DNA from: Pseudomonas sp. Q1-7
GTDB lineage: Bacteria; Pseudomonadota; Gammaproteobacteria; Pseudomonadales; Pseudomonadaceae
Reading direction: 5' to 3'
Assembly (NCBI RefSeq): GCF_028010285.1
Contig: NZ_CP116304.1
Coordinates: 1,194,501 to 1,258,500, forward strand
Length of the DNA stretch: 64,000 bases
The translations under genes were made by a program, and so were the position numbers. Below are positions 46,649 to 56,757 of the stretch, piece after piece; positions within the stretch are counted from its first letter, which is position 1, and each line of letters starts with the position of its first letter. Under the pieces are notes generated by a model, which saw nothing but the letters and a program-made list of their open reading frames with translations, did no database searches and was not told the DNA's origin.

Positions 46649-47557
46649 ATGCACATATTGCTGACCGGCGGTACTGGTCTGATTGGCCGGGCGCTCTGTC
46701 AACGCTGGTTGGCCGAGGGGCATCGGCTCACGGTGCTGAGCCGCCGGCCGCAGAGCGTCGCCAGCTTGTGCGGCCGCTCGGTGCGTGGCATCGGCGAGTT
46801 CGCCGAGTATGGCGACGAACCGCTGGACGCCATCGTCAACCTGGCCGGCGAACCCATTGCCGACCGGCCCTGGACCAACAAGCGCAAGGCACAACTCTGG
46901 GGCAGCCGCATCACCCTCACCGAGCAGTTGCTGGAGTGGTTGAAGAAGCGCGACCAGATGCCGCAAGTCCTGCTCAATGGCTCGGCGGTGGGCTGGTACG
47001 GCGATGGCGGAGAGCGGGAATTGACCGAGGAATCGCCGCCGGTGACCGATGACTTTGCCAGCCAGCTCTGCGTGGCCTGGGAAGAGACCGCACAACGGGC
47101 CGAGGGGTTGGGCATCCGAGTGGTGCTGGTGCGCACCGGTTTGGTGCTGGCGCGCGATGGGGGGTTCCTCAAACGCCTGGTGCCGCCTTTTCGCCTTGGC
47201 CTGGGTGGCCCCCTGGGCGGCGGCCGGCAATGGATGCCCTGGGTGCATCTGGACGACCAAATCGCCCTGATGGATTTTCTCTTGCGGCGGGAAGAGGCGC
47301 GCGGTCCCTATAATGCGTGCTCGCCGCAGCCGGTGCGCAACCGCGACTTCGCTCGCAGCCTAGGGCGTGCGCTGGGACGACCGGCCGTAATGCCCGCGCC
47401 GGCCTTTGTCCTCAAGGTGCTCCTGGGCGAACTGGCCGGTCTGCTGCTGGGAGGGCAGCGGGCGGTTCCGGCCCGTTTGCAGGCGGCGGGTTTCACCTTT
47501 GCATTCACCGATCTGGATTCGGCGCTCGGCGACCTGCTGACGCCTAAGGATGTTTGA
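46649..47557 (+). CDS. TIGR01777-family NAD(P)-binding epimerase-like protein (YfcH)
   Basis: 302 residues, short-chain-dehydrogenase fold. N-terminal nucleotide loop [20 protein letters not shown], then [40 protein letters not shown] and [19 protein letters not shown]-terminal DUF1731 segment (about 250-300) contains [20 protein letters not shown]. Substrate unknown; the E. coli homologue is YfcH. Stop overlaps the hemH start. GGAGG precedes the ATG. Confidence 0.9.
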   Translation: MHILLTGGTGLIGRALCQRWLAEGHRLTVLSRRPQSVASLCGRSVRGIGEFAEYGDEPLDAIVNLAGEPIADRPWTNKRKAQLWGSRITLTEQLLEWLKKRDQMPQVLLNGSAVGWYGDGGERELTEESPPVTDDFASQLCVAWEETAQRAEGLGIRVVLVRTGLVLARDGGFLKRLVPPFRLGLGGPLGGGRQWMPWVHLDDQIALMDFLLRREEARGPYNACSPQPVRNRDFARSLGRALGRPAVMPAPAFVLKVLLGELAGLLLGGQRAVPARLQAAGFTFAFTDLDSALGDLLTPKDV

Positions 47558-48585
47558 TGACTGATCACGCGCTGCTGCTGGTCAACCTGGGGTCCCCCGC
47601 TTCCACCAAGGTGGAAGATGTGCGGCGCTACCTCGACCAGTTCCTCATGGACCCTTACGTGGTCGATCTGCCCTGGCCGCTGCGGCGTCTGCTGGTTTCG
47701 TTGATCCTGATCAAGCGTCCGGCGCAGTCGGCCCACGCCTATTCGTCCATCTGGTGGCCGGATGGCTCCCCGCTGATCGTGCTCAGCCGCCAGTTGCGGG
47801 ACGCCATCGTCCCCTACTGGCCCCACGGTCCCGTGGAGCTGGCGATGCGCTACGGCCAGCCTTCCATCGAAGGGGCCCTGCGCAAGTTGGCCGGACAGGG
47901 GGTCAGGCGAGTGACCCTGGCGCCGCTCTACCCGCAGTTCGCCGACAGCACGACCACGACCGCCATCGAAGAGGCGCGCCGGGCGATCCGCGAGCAGGGC
48001 CTGCAACTCGAGGTCGAGGTGCTGCCGCCGTTCTTCGCCGAGCCGGATTACCTGGACGCCCTGGTGGCCAGTGCCAAGCCCTATCTAGAGGAAGGTTTCG
48101 ACCACCTCCTGCTGAGCTTCCACGGCCTGCCGGAGCGGCATATCCGCAAGTTGGTGAAATCCATCGATCCGCAGCACGACCTGCGCGCCCAGGACAGCCG
48201 CGGCGTCAGCGACGAGGTTCTGGCGGTGTGCTACCGAAGCCAGTGCCAGCGCACCGCCGAAGCGTTCGCCGAGCGTGCCGGGCTGAAGCCCGGGCAGTGG
48301 TCGGTGTCCTTCCAGTCGCGCCTGGGCCGCGACAAGTGGATCGAGCCCTACACCGAGACGCGCCTCGACGAACTGGGCAGGCAGGGCGTGAAGAAGCTGC
48401 TGGTGATGTGTCCGGCCTTCGTCGCCGACTGCATCGAGACGCTGGAGGAAATCGGCCAGCGTGGCAGCGAGCAGTTCCAGGAAGCGGGTGGCCGCGAGCT
48501 GGTGCTGGTGCCCTGCATGAACAGCCATCCGCAGTGGGTGTCGGCCCTGGCGAGATTGTGCGAGACCGTGGCCCGGCCGCTCTGA
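47557..48585 (+). CDS. hemH: Ferrochelatase
   Basis: Inserts Fe2+ into protoporphyrin IX, the last step of heme synthesis. 342 residues. N-terminal [20 protein letters not shown], the catalytic His in [14 protein letters not shown] (about 188) and the conserved Glu in [16 protein letters not shown] (about 290). Start overlaps the preceding stop (TGATGA). Confidence 0.97.
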   Translation: MTDHALLLVNLGSPASTKVEDVRRYLDQFLMDPYVVDLPWPLRRLLVSLILIKRPAQSAHAYSSIWWPDGSPLIVLSRQLRDAIVPYWPHGPVELAMRYGQPSIEGALRKLAGQGVRRVTLAPLYPQFADSTTTTAIEEARRAIREQGLQLEVEVLPPFFAEPDYLDALVASAKPYLEEGFDHLLLSFHGLPERHIRKLVKSIDPQHDLRAQDSRGVSDEVLAVCYRSQCQRTAEAFAERAGLKPGQWSVSFQSRLGRDKWIEPYTETRLDELGRQGVKKLLVMCPAFVADCIETLEEIGQRGSEQFQEAGGRELVLVPCMNSHPQWVSALARLCETVARPL

Positions 48586-48756
48586 CCGCGATCCCGCAGG
48601 GACTCGTTCCAGGGTTCCCCCATCAACTGGATGGCATGGCGCGCATTCATCCCGCCTATATGATGGGTGTTTCGGTATTCAGGCCGCCCATGGCCACCTA
48701 AGCTGGGTTCTCCTTCAACCGTCGTGCGCCGCACCGGCGGCGCCGAGGAGAGCCCA

Positions 48757-50124
48757 GTGCAGAACAAGAACAATGGCTACCCCTCGAGTCTGAGCGCCTG
48801 GACCACGGTCGCCATCCTGATGGTGGCGTACGTGCTGTCCTTCATCGACAGGCAGATTCTCAACCTGCTGGTGGAGCCCATCCGCCGCGACCTGGCTATC
48901 AGCGACACCCAGATGAGCCTGCTGATGGGCCTGTCCTTCGCGTTGTTCTACACCGTGTGCGGCATTCCCCTCGGCCGCCTGGCCGACAGCCGCAGCCGGC
49001 GTGGACTGATCGCCGTCGGCGTGCTGTTCTGGAGCGCCGCCACGGCGGCCTGCGGCATGGCCAAGCTGTACTGGCAATTCCTGATCTGCCGCATCGGCGT
49101 CGGCGTGGGCGAAGCGGCGCTGTCGCCGGCGGCCTACTCGCTGATCGCCGACAGCTTTCCCAAGGAGCGCCGCGCCACCGCCATCAGTGTCTATTCCATG
49201 GGCGTCTACCTGGGCTCCGGGCTGGCCTTCCTGCTGGGTGGGCTGGTGATCACGTTCGCTTCGGCCCAGGGCAACGTGCACCTGCCGCTGCTGGGCGAGG
49301 TGCGGCCCTGGCAACTGATTTTCCTGGTGCTGGGGGCGGCCGGCGTGCTCTTCACCCTGCTGATGCTGGCCGTACGCGAGCCGCAGCGGCGTGGCATCGG
49401 CGCTGGCGTGGTGGTGCCCCTGGCGGACGTCGGCCGCTACCTGCGCAGCAATCGGCGCACTGTGGTCTGTCACAACTTCGGCTTTGCCGGCCTGGCGTTC
49501 GCCGGCTACGGCAGCGCGGCCTGGATTCCCACCTTCTACATCCGTACCCATGGCTGGGACGCCGGCCAGGTGGGGGTGATCTACGGCAGCATAGTGGCCG
49601 TGTTCGGCTGCCTCGGCATCGTCTTCGGCGGGCGCCTGGCGGACTGGATGGCCAAGCACGGGCGGGCGGACGCCAACATGCGCGTCGGCCTGTTCGCCGC
49701 CCTCGGCGCGCTGCCGCTGGTGGCACTCTTCCCACTGCTGGACGACGCCTTCTGGGTGACGGTGCTGATGGCGCCCACGGTGTTCTGCCTGAGCATGCCC
49801 TTCGGCGTGGCGCCGGCGGCGATTCAGGAGATCATGCCCAACGCCATGCGCGGCCAGGCTTCGGCCGTCTACCTGTTCGTCATCACCTTGATCGGCCTGG
49901 GCTTCGGTCCCACCGCCGTGGCGCTGGTGACCGATTACCTGTTCGCCGACGACATGGCCCTGCGCTACTCGCTGCTGATCGTCACCACGCTGGCGGTGGC
50001 CAGTTCGGTCGTGCTGCTGTGGGCCGGTCTCAAACCCTATCGCGAAAGCCTCAAGCGCCTGCAGCAGTGGGGCGTCGACGCCCGGCAGGACGAGGTGCCC
50101 GGTGAGGCGCAGTTGTCCTCGTAG
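48757..50124 (+). CDS. MFS transporter, spinster-like
   Basis: 455 residues, GTG start after GAGGAG. Twelve predicted helices. Signature motifs are VLSFIDRQILNLLVEPIRRD (first helix end, typical of the spinster/ACS-like group) and GIPLGRLADSRSRR (MFS motif A). RIGVGVGEAALSPAAYSLIA and MLAVREPQR precede the central loop, and GIVFGGRLADWMAKHGRAD is the second A-motif. Substrate unknown; homologue of the transporter after hemH in P. aeruginosa. Confidence 0.92.
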   Translation: MQNKNNGYPSSLSAWTTVAILMVAYVLSFIDRQILNLLVEPIRRDLAISDTQMSLLMGLSFALFYTVCGIPLGRLADSRSRRGLIAVGVLFWSAATAACGMAKLYWQFLICRIGVGVGEAALSPAAYSLIADSFPKERRATAISVYSMGVYLGSGLAFLLGGLVITFASAQGNVHLPLLGEVRPWQLIFLVLGAAGVLFTLLMLAVREPQRRGIGAGVVVPLADVGRYLRSNRRTVVCHNFGFAGLAFAGYGSAAWIPTFYIRTHGWDAGQVGVIYGSIVAVFGCLGIVFGGRLADWMAKHGRADANMRVGLFAALGALPLVALFPLLDDAFWVTVLMAPTVFCLSMPFGVAPAAIQEIMPNAMRGQASAVYLFVITLIGLGFGPTAVALVTDYLFADDMALRYSLLIVTTLAVASSVVLLWAGLKPYRESLKRLQQWGVDARQDEVPGEAQLSS

Positions 50125-50154
50125 GATGGCGTTGAGCGTAGCGAAACCCATCAA
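50121..50154 (+). repeat. 34-bp dispersed repeat, copy 2
   Basis: GTAGGATGGCGTTGAGCG followed by TAGCGAAACCCATCAA, two differences from the copy at 30217-30250. It overlaps the last bases of the transporter gene. Confidence 0.7.
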
Positions 50155-50757
50155 TGCAGATCGATGGGGGCTGCGGTCTCGCGGAACGCCGCCCGTCCCG
50201 TCCTGCGGCTACCCCATTGTCGGCAGAGCCCCGGAAAGGCTCTTCACGGATTTTCGGGGATGTGAAGTCCACACCGGATTGGCAGATTTGTGTGATTGCC
50301 CTTGATTGGCAATGTGCAGTCGGATGCATCCCTCACCCCCGCCCCTCTCCCGGAGGGAGAAGGGTGACTCGCGCGGGCAGCACCCAGGCAGATCCGAAGC
50401 CCGTGCTGGCCTGAAACCAAGAGAACAAAGGTGGGGCGGCGACTCCGCCCCTTCAGGAGGCCGAGCGGAATCCTTGCAAAACGGAGCGCAGCGAAGTAAC
50501 AGCCGAAGGCTGGCCCGAAGGGCGAGCGCAGCGAGTACGCCAGGATGGAGGGAGGGCACCCGGCGCAGCCGGGCCGGATGCAGGGGCAAGCCCTTTGGTT
50601 CCTTTCGGCGACTGAGAAAGGGGCTCGCCCGGCAAGGCGAAACAGAAAGCTGAAACCCGCTCGGCAATGAACCATGCACATAACCCTGAGCCCCCTCACA
50701 CCGGATTGCCAATCCGGTGTGACCCCTTCTTCCCGGCATTTCCTCGAAGCACTCAAT
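50155..50757. other. Non-coding, repeat-rich intergenic region
   Basis: About 600 bp without a supported gene. It holds a palindrome CACACCGGATT-GCC-AATCCGGTGTG (50698-50722), a related half at 50270-50285, a CCCTCTCCC-type segment (about 50335-50360), and a central block (about 50430-50650) open in frames of both strands but of arginine/serine/proline-rich, non-globular composition. From memory, highly similar blocks recur in many Pseudomonas intergenic regions and are often misannotated as proteins. I see no ribosome site or typical codon use supporting a gene. Confidence 0.55.
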
Positions 50758-50780
50758 AAAAAGCCCCGCAAGTGCGGGGC
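50758..50780 (-). terminator. Terminator after uraA
   Basis: On the minus strand GCCCCGC-ACTT-GCGGGGC followed by five T, 20 bp after the uraA stop. Confidence 0.85.
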
Positions 50781-50798
50781 TTCTTCATGGCGCCGGGC

Positions 50799-52076
50799 TC
50801 AGATGTGCGGTGCATCATCCGCGGCCTGATGCTTCCAGATCTGGTGCCCTGGCAGGATCAGGTTCAACGCAATGGCGACAATGGCGCAGAGGGCGATGCC
50901 CTTGAGGCCGAAGTCGTCCTGGCCGGTGCCGGTCCCCACCAGCATGCCGCCGATGCCGAACACCAGGGTCACCGACACGATCACCAGGTTGCGTGCCTCG
51001 GCCAGGTCCACCTGGTGGCGGATCATGGTGTTCAGGCCGACGGCGGCGATGGAGCCGAACAGCAGGCAGAGGATGCCGCCCATGACCGGCACCGGGATGC
51101 TCTGCAGGATGGCGCCGAACTTGCCGATGAAGGCCAGGCCGATGGCGAACGCGGCGGCCCAGGTCATGATCTTCGGGTTGTAGTTCTTGGTCAGCATCAC
51201 CGCGCCGGTAACTTCGGCGTAGGTGGTGTTCGGCGGACCACCGAACAGGCCGGCGGCCGAGGTGGCCAGGCCGTCGCCCAGCAGGGTGCGGTGCAGGCCG
51301 GGCTTCTTCAGGTAGTTGCGGCCGGTCACGCTGCCGACCGCGATCACTCCGCCGATGTGCTCGATGGCCGGGGCCAGAGCCACGGGCACGATGAACAGGA
51401 TGGCCTGCAGGTTGAATTCGGGAGCGACGAAGTTCGGCAGTTCCAGCCAGGGCGCGGCGGCGATCTTCGCGGTGTCCACCACGCCGAACCAGAACGACAG
51501 GGCGAAGCCCACCACCACGCCGGAAATGATCGGCACCAGGCGGAAGATGCCCTTGCCGAACACCGCGACTATCAGGGTGGTCAGCAGCGCCGGCATGGAG
51601 ATCCACATGGCGGTGTCGTAGGGGATCAGTTCGGTGCCGTCACCGGCCTTGCCCATGGCCATGTTGGCGGCGATGGGGGCCATGGCCAGGCCGATGGAGA
51701 TGATCACCGGGCCGATCACCACCGGCGGCAGCAGGCGGTCGATGAAACCGGTGCCCTTGATCTTCACCGCCAGGCCCAGGAAGGTGTAGACGAAACCCGC
51801 CGCCACCACCCCGCCCAGGGTCGCGGCCAGGCCGAACTGGCCCTTGGCGAGGATGATGGGGGTGATGAAGGCGAAGCTGGAGGCCAGGAACACCGGCACC
51901 TGGCGCCCGGTGACCAGTTGGAACAGCAGGGTGCCGAGGCCGGCGGTGAAGAGCGCTACGTTCGGGTCCAGTCCGGTGATCAGCGGCATCAGCACCAGGG
52001 CACCGAAGGCCACGAAGAGCATCTGTGCACCGGAAAGGATCTGGCGCCAGAGCGGGTCCTTGAATTCGTCGCTCAT
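50799..52076 (-). CDS. uraA: Uracil-xanthine permease (NCS2 family) UraA
   Basis: Proton-coupled uracil importer. 425 residues with fourteen membrane spans. Motifs are FAFITPIILAKGQFGLAATL (TM3), the substrate-proximal ALAPAIEHIGGVIAVGSVTG with its Glu (TM8), and GLFGGPPNTTYAEVTGAVML (TM10, with the N-T-T loop and Glu). The gene is 3 bp after upp, forming the upp-uraA salvage operon. Confidence 0.95.
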   Translation of the reverse strand: MSDEFKDPLWRQILSGAQMLFVAFGALVLMPLITGLDPNVALFTAGLGTLLFQLVTGRQVPVFLASSFAFITPIILAKGQFGLAATLGGVVAAGFVYTFLGLAVKIKGTGFIDRLLPPVVIGPVIISIGLAMAPIAANMAMGKAGDGTELIPYDTAMWISMPALLTTLIVAVFGKGIFRLVPIISGVVVGFALSFWFGVVDTAKIAAAPWLELPNFVAPEFNLQAILFIVPVALAPAIEHIGGVIAVGSVTGRNYLKKPGLHRTLLGDGLATSAAGLFGGPPNTTYAEVTGAVMLTKNYNPKIMTWAAAFAIGLAFIGKFGAILQSIPVPVMGGILCLLFGSIAAVGLNTMIRHQVDLAEARNLVIVSVTLVFGIGGMLVGTGTGQDDFGLKGIALCAIVAIALNLILPGHQIWKHQAADDAPHI

Positions 52077-52079
52077 CGA

Positions 52080-52718
52080 TCAGTTTTCCTTCTGCTTGGT
52101 GCCGAAGATCTTGTCGCCGGCATCGCCCAGGCCCGGAATGATGTAGCCGTGCTCGTTGAGTTTCTGGTCGATGGAGGCGGTGTAGATCATCACGTCCGGA
52201 TGGGCGTCGCTGACGACCTTGATGCCTTCCGGCGCGGCGACCAGCACCATGGCGCGGATTTCCTTGCAGCCGGCGCGCTTGAGCAGGTCGATGGTGGCGA
52301 CCATGGAGCCGCCAGTGGCCAGCATCGGGTCGATGATCAGCGCCAGGCGCTCGTCGATTTCCGGGGCCAGCTTCTCCAGGTAGGTGTGGGCCTCCAGGGT
52401 TTCCTCGTTGCGGGCCACGCCCACGGCGCTGACCTTCGCACCCGGTATCAGGCTGAGCACGCCGTCGAGCATGCCGATGCCGGCGCGCAGGATGGGCACC
52501 ACGGTGATCTTCTTGCCGGCGATTTTCTCCACCTGCACGGTGCCCGCCCAGCCCTGGATCTCGTAGCTTTCCAGGGGCAGGTCATTGGTTGCTTCGTAGG
52601 TCAGCAGGGCGCCGACTTCCTGTGCCAGTTCGCGGAAGTTCTTGGTGCTGATGTCGGCGCGGCGCATGAGGCCGAGCTTGTGGCGGATCAGCGGATGGCG
52701 GATCTCACGGATGGGCAT
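52080..52718 (-). CDS. upp: Uracil phosphoribosyltransferase
   Basis: Converts uracil and PRPP to UMP. 212 residues from ATG 52718 ([20 protein letters not shown]); an upstream frame extension is not conserved. PRPP loop [20 protein letters not shown] (about 127-146), [20 protein letters not shown], and the uracil-binding [17 protein letters not shown] at the C-terminus. Cotranscribed with uraA. The 280 bp between upp and the divergent hpt gene show no additional gene. Confidence 0.97.
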   Translation of the reverse strand: MPIREIRHPLIRHKLGLMRRADISTKNFRELAQEVGALLTYEATNDLPLESYEIQGWAGTVQVEKIAGKKITVVPILRAGIGMLDGVLSLIPGAKVSAVGVARNEETLEAHTYLEKLAPEIDERLALIIDPMLATGGSMVATIDLLKRAGCKEIRAMVLVAAPEGIKVVSDAHPDVMIYTASIDQKLNEHGYIIPGLGDAGDKIFGTKQKEN

Positions 52719-52998
52719 GGGAGGGGTCTCCGGCGGGCTGGCAAAAAAATCGCGATAGCTTAATCCAATGCGCACGGGCTGTGCTGAACTGACTGGCGGG
52801 TTCCTGCCGCCATGTCGCAGCGAGGCAAGGAACTATCCGACAGCGGGGCAACCTGCTGCAGTATGGTAGACGCTCATCCAGTGGGACTTGCCCGAGGGCA
52901 GTCGGATGGGTACCTTTGCCGACTTTTATCTTGACGCCCCGTTCAAGTTTCCAGCGGGAACCGCGCATGTTCCCCCCGCCGAATCCAGAGGAATTGCC

Positions 52999-53556
52999 AT
53001 GTCCGCCGATCTCGCCCACATCCGCCAAGTGATGGCCGAAGCCGATTGCCTGTACCCCGAAGCCCAGGTAGAAGCAGCCATCGGCCAGGTCGCCGAGGCC
53101 ATCAACGGCGAACTGGCCGAGTGTAATCCGGTGGTGTTCTGCGTGATGAACGGCGGCCTGATCTTCGCCGGAAAGCTGCTGCCCAAGCTGAACTTCCCGC
53201 TGGAGCTGTCCTACCTGCACGCCACCCGCTACCGCAACGAAACCAGCGGCGGAGAGCTGTTCTGGAAGGCCAAGCCGGAAATCTCCTTCATCGACCGCGA
53301 CGTGCTGATCATCGATGACATCCTCGACGAAGGGCACACCCTGGCGGCCATCATCGACTTCTGTAGGCACGCCGGCGCCGCCCGCGTGCACACCGCCGTG
53401 CTGATCGACAAGACCCACGACCGCAAGGCCCGCCCGGACCTGAAGGCCGACTACGTGGGGCTGGACTGCGAAGACCGCTACATCTTCGGTTACGGCATGG
53501 ACTACAAGGGCTACTGGCGCAACGCCGCCGGCATCTTCGCCGTCAAGGGACTCTGA
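52999..53556 (+). CDS. hpt: Hypoxanthine-guanine phosphoribosyltransferase
   Basis: Purine salvage: hypoxanthine or guanine plus PRPP to IMP or GMP. 185 residues from ATG 52999 (AGAGGAATTGCC before it). PRPP loop VLIIDDILDEGHTLAAIIDF, the N-terminal VVFCVMNGGLIFAGKLLPKL and the base-binding KADYVGLDCEDRYIFGYGMD. Same place as in P. aeruginosa (about PA4645). Confidence 0.94.
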   Translation: MSADLAHIRQVMAEADCLYPEAQVEAAIGQVAEAINGELAECNPVVFCVMNGGLIFAGKLLPKLNFPLELSYLHATRYRNETSGGELFWKAKPEISFIDRDVLIIDDILDEGHTLAAIIDFCRHAGAARVHTAVLIDKTHDRKARPDLKADYVGLDCEDRYIFGYGMDYKGYWRNAAGIFAVKGL

Positions 53557-53559
53557 ACC

Positions 53560-54033
53560 ATGGCCGCGCCACGTTTCCTCGACCAGGCACTGTTCGCTGA
53601 ACTGGCCGGCGGGGCCGCGGCGAGCCCGCGCAAGCGCCAGCACCACAACTTCCACGAAATGGAAGAACCCTGCCACCGCCTGGCGGTGGGGCTGCAACCG
53701 GACACCTACATTCCGCCGCACCGCCACCTGTCTGCCGACAAGGCCGAGGGCCTGCTGGTGCTCAAGGGTCGCCTGGGCCTGTTGATCTTCGATGAGTGCG
53801 GCGTGGTCACCGACAGGCGCGAGCTGGTGGCCGGCGGTGATTGCGTTGGTGTCGACCTGCCGCCGGGGGTATTCCACGCCCTGGTGGTGCTGGAGCCGGA
53901 CAGCATTCTGTTCGAATGCAAGGCCGGCCCCTACCGTCCCCTGGGCGAGGGTGAACACCCCGCCTGGGCGCCCCGAGAAGGGGAAGAGGGCGTGGCCGCC
54001 TACCTCGCCTGGATGACCTCGCTGTTCGACTGA
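53560..54033 (+). CDS. WbuC-family cupin-fold metalloprotein
   Basis: 157 residues. Cupin core with metal-type His pattern YIPPHRHLSADKAEGLLVLK and a second strand pair VGVDLPPGVFHALVVLEPDS. Members of this family are named after WbuC of O-antigen clusters but many, like this one, are encoded elsewhere; role unknown. Starts 3 bp after hpt and overlaps the tail of the convergent SulP gene by 34 bp. Confidence 0.85.
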   Translation: MAAPRFLDQALFAELAGGAAASPRKRQHHNFHEMEEPCHRLAVGLQPDTYIPPHRHLSADKAEGLLVLKGRLGLLIFDECGVVTDRRELVAGGDCVGVDLPPGVFHALVVLEPDSILFECKAGPYRPLGEGEHPAWAPREGEEGVAAYLAWMTSLFD

Positions 54034-55754
54034 ACTTCGGTAGGCTCCAGCCAGCGCAATGCCTTGGCGCGCGCCTGCTCCAGGGTCTTCACATAGGCCA
54101 GTTGGCCGGTTTCTCGATGCACGCCGGCGCGGCGCAGTTTCAGCCGCACCCTTGGCGTGGTGCCCACCAGCACCAGGCCAATGCCCTGGCGGTGGTAGTC
54201 GTGCAGCAGGTTCTCCAGGGTGGCCAGCGCGGTCATGTCCAGCATGGGCACGGCGCTCATTTCCACGATCACAACCTTCACTTCGGGATTGAAGCGGCGC
54301 AGCACGCTGAGGGCCTTTTCTGCCGCACCGAAGAATAGTGGCCCGCGAATGGCGTAGGCCAGCACCTGTTCCGGCAGTTCGCGCAACGACTCATGAAAAT
54401 GCTGGGGCAGCGGCGCGGTGTCGGTGAGGTCGCTCATGCGCTTGATGAACAGGCCAGCCGCCAGCAGCAGGCCGACGCCCACCGCCAGCACCATGTCGAA
54501 CAGCACGGTCAGCACCAGGCAAGTGAGCAGAACCAGCACGTCGTTGCGCGGGGCGATGCGCAGGGTGTGCGCCACATGCCGCGCCTCGCTCATGTTCCAG
54601 GCCACCATCAGCAGCAGCGCCGCCAGGGCGGCCATGGGCAGGTAGCTGAACAGCGGCGCGAGCAGCAGCATCGCCAGCAGCACCACGCCGGTGTGGATGA
54701 TGGCGGCGATCGGCGAGCGCGCCCCGGCGCGCACGTTGGCGGCGCTGCGGGCGATGGCGGCGGTCGCGGTGATGCCGCCGAACAGCGGCGCCACCAGGTT
54801 GCCCAGGCCCTGGCCGAGCAGTTCGGCATTGGGATCGTGGCGGGTGCCGGCCATACCGTCGGCCACCACGGCGCAGAGCAGCGATTCGATGGCGCCGAGC
54901 ATGGCGATGGCAAAGGCTGGCGCCAGCAACTGGCGGATCAGCTCGAAGCTCAGGCCCAGGGGCTGGCCATCCGGCCCGGGCAGTTGCCAGGGCCAGGCGA
55001 AGCTCGGCAGGAAGGGCGGGATGCCGGGATGGCTGATGCCGTCCACCACATAGCTGAAACGTTCGCCAAGGGTGGCGACGGGCAAGTTCAGTGCCTCCAG
55101 CAGCAGGCCGAGCAGGGCGCCCAGGGCCAGCGCCACCAGATGGCCCGGCACCTTGGTCACGAAACGCGGCCAGACCACCAGCACGGCGAAGCAGGCGATG
55201 CCCACCAGGACGTCGCCCGGCTGTGTCGTTGGCAGCGCTGAGGCGAGCAGGCGCAACTGGTCCAGATAGTGCTGGGGCGCCTGCGCCAGCTGCAGGCCGA
55301 GCAGGTCCTTGATCTGCAGGGTGGCGATGACGATGCCGATGCCGGCGGTGAAGCCCAGGGTCACCGGGTAGGGGATGAACTGGATCAGCCGGCCCAGGCG
55401 CGCCAGGCCCATGGCAATGAGGATCAACCCGGCCATCAGGGTGCAGAGCAGCAGCCCGCCGACCCCGTATTGCTGGGTGATGGGCAGCAGGATCACCACG
55501 AAGGCGGCGGTGGGGCCGGAGATGTTGAAGCGCGAGCCGCCGGTGAGGGCGATCAGCGGCGCCGCCAGCAGCACGGTGTAGAGCCCGTGCTGCGGTGCCA
55601 CGCCGACCGCGATGGCCAGCGCCATGGCCAGGGGAATGGCGATGATGCCCACGGTGATGCCGGCGGCCAGGTCGCCGCGCAGGCTGGCCAGGGAATAGCC
55701 CTCGCGCCACGCCTGGCGCAAGGCTGCAAACAAGGGAGGCAGGTATCGGGACAT
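54000..55754 (-). CDS. SulP-family anion transporter with STAS domain
   Basis: 584 residues from ATG 55754. Membrane part (about 1-430) with LRGDLAAGITVGIIAIPLAM (signature), SRFNISGPTAAFVVILLPIT and LGQGLGNLVAPLFGGITATA. A cytoplasmic STAS domain (about 450-565) has VVIVEMSAVPMLDMTALATL and YHRQGIGLVLVGTTPRVR. Imports sulfate or another anion (bicarbonate and dicarboxylate are known for relatives); the substrate cannot be told. Its 3' end overlaps the WbuC-type gene tail to tail. Confidence 0.92.
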   Translation of the reverse strand: MSRYLPPLFAALRQAWREGYSLASLRGDLAAGITVGIIAIPLAMALAIAVGVAPQHGLYTVLLAAPLIALTGGSRFNISGPTAAFVVILLPITQQYGVGGLLLCTLMAGLILIAMGLARLGRLIQFIPYPVTLGFTAGIGIVIATLQIKDLLGLQLAQAPQHYLDQLRLLASALPTTQPGDVLVGIACFAVLVVWPRFVTKVPGHLVALALGALLGLLLEALNLPVATLGERFSYVVDGISHPGIPPFLPSFAWPWQLPGPDGQPLGLSFELIRQLLAPAFAIAMLGAIESLLCAVVADGMAGTRHDPNAELLGQGLGNLVAPLFGGITATAAIARSAANVRAGARSPIAAIIHTGVVLLAMLLLAPLFSYLPMAALAALLLMVAWNMSEARHVAHTLRIAPRNDVLVLLTCLVLTVLFDMVLAVGVGLLLAAGLFIKRMSDLTDTAPLPQHFHESLRELPEQVLAYAIRGPLFFGAAEKALSVLRRFNPEVKVVIVEMSAVPMLDMTALATLENLLHDYHRQGIGLVLVGTTPRVRLKLRRAGVHRETGQLAYVKTLEQARAKALRWLEPTEVQSNSEVIQAR

Positions 55755-55881
55755 GGTCACTCCTGTGGCAGAACTCACAAGTATAAGGGGGGGGACTGCC
55801 CATCGGTGAGTCGGCAAGGGTCGAATGCCCTTATCCGAAAGGCCCGTGATAGAGTGCCTGGCCGCGAAAATGGAGTTGTCG

Positions 55882-56370
55882 ATGTCTGCCTTCCTGCGTG
55901 CCGGTGCCTACTTGACCCTGCTGCTGAGCCTGCCCCTTGGCGCTGCCGAAAACCCGCCCATGCATGCCCGGTTCCTGCCGCCGGATGATCTCGCGGTGCG
56001 CCAGGAGCAGCCGGACCAGCAGCAACTGATCCAGATCACCGAGTATTCCGTGGTACTGGGCAGCCAGCGTCAGTCCAACCAGCAGCCGATTCCCATCACC
56101 TCGCCGACCGTGGTGCGCCTGAAGGGCAGGCCGCTCAGCAAGGGCGCCGACGTGCGCCAGGTGGTGATCCAGTTCGACACCGAAGGCAAGAGCCTGAAGA
56201 AACCGAACTACGACCCCGCGAGCCGCATCCTCAGCCTGAACTACCCGCTGGCGCAGTACGCGGCCGTGCTCGACCTGCTGCGCAACGGGCCGGTCTATTG
56301 CCAGTTCCTCAGCTACCCCAACGGCCACGTCTGGGCCGACCTGCACAGCGGCGCGGTACGCCCGCGTTGA
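55882..56370 (+). CDS. Uncharacterised exported protein
   Basis: 162 residues from ATG 55882, with GGAG 8 bases upstream (an in-frame ATG at 55870 is less likely). Signal peptide MSAFLRAGAYLTLLLSLPLG followed by A-A-E. The mature part is a beta-rich domain with VVIQFDTEGKSLKKPNYDPA and VYCQFLSYPNGHVWADLHSG. Conserved in Pseudomonas at this place (about PA4643?); no known function. Confidence 0.8.
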   Translation: MSAFLRAGAYLTLLLSLPLGAAENPPMHARFLPPDDLAVRQEQPDQQQLIQITEYSVVLGSQRQSNQQPIPITSPTVVRLKGRPLSKGADVRQVVIQFDTEGKSLKKPNYDPASRILSLNYPLAQYAAVLDLLRNGPVYCQFLSYPNGHVWADLHSGAVRPR

Positions 56371-56434
56371 GCGCAGCGGCCGGGCGGGGGTAAACTGCCC
56401 GCCCCCGTGAAACCCGGCCCGAGAGATGTGAGCG

Positions 56435-56722
56435 ATGCGTAAAGACAAGAAGCAGGTGATAGGCGAAGAAATCTCCGATGACTCGATCAAGCTGTTCCTC
56501 GACGTCGAGCCGGCCGACTCCACCCCGCCTTCGCTGCACAAGCTGATCAAGGCCTACCGTGGCCTGCGCATCGACGACTTCGAGCGCTTCGTCGGCTTCT
56601 TCGTCGAGGCCGGCTACGACCTCAATGCCACGGATGAGCAGGGCAACGACTTCATCGCCCTGATCCAGGACCAGCGCATGGCCGAGCCTTACATCGAGGT
56701 GATCAAAGCCGCCCGCGGCTGA
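56435..56722 (+). CDS. PA4642 family protein
   Basis: 95 residues, acidic, cytoplasmic: MRKDKKQVIGEEISDDSIKL, then a helical part SLHKLIKAYRGLRIDDFERF and FVEAGYDLNATDEQGNDFIA, which looks like one ankyrin-type unit. NCBI names this family after P. aeruginosa PA4642. Its terminator is interrupted by the IS at 56758-58179. Confidence 0.85.
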   Translation: MRKDKKQVIGEEISDDSIKLFLDVEPADSTPPSLHKLIKAYRGLRIDDFERFVGFFVEAGYDLNATDEQGNDFIALIQDQRMAEPYIEVIKAARG

Positions 56723-56757
56723 TCCCCGGTGCTGCCGGAAGAGCCCGCCCTGGCGCG

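Noticed and set aside
50209-50771. Two overlapping minus-strand frames of about 175 residues
   Set aside because: Ser/Arg/Pro-rich, cover palindromes and simple repeats, no ribosome site; treated as non-coding repeat sequence.
50772-52763. 663-codon plus-strand frame over uraA-upp
   Set aside because: Antisense shadow of two clear metabolic genes; composition rich in Gln/His/Gly as usual for such frames.
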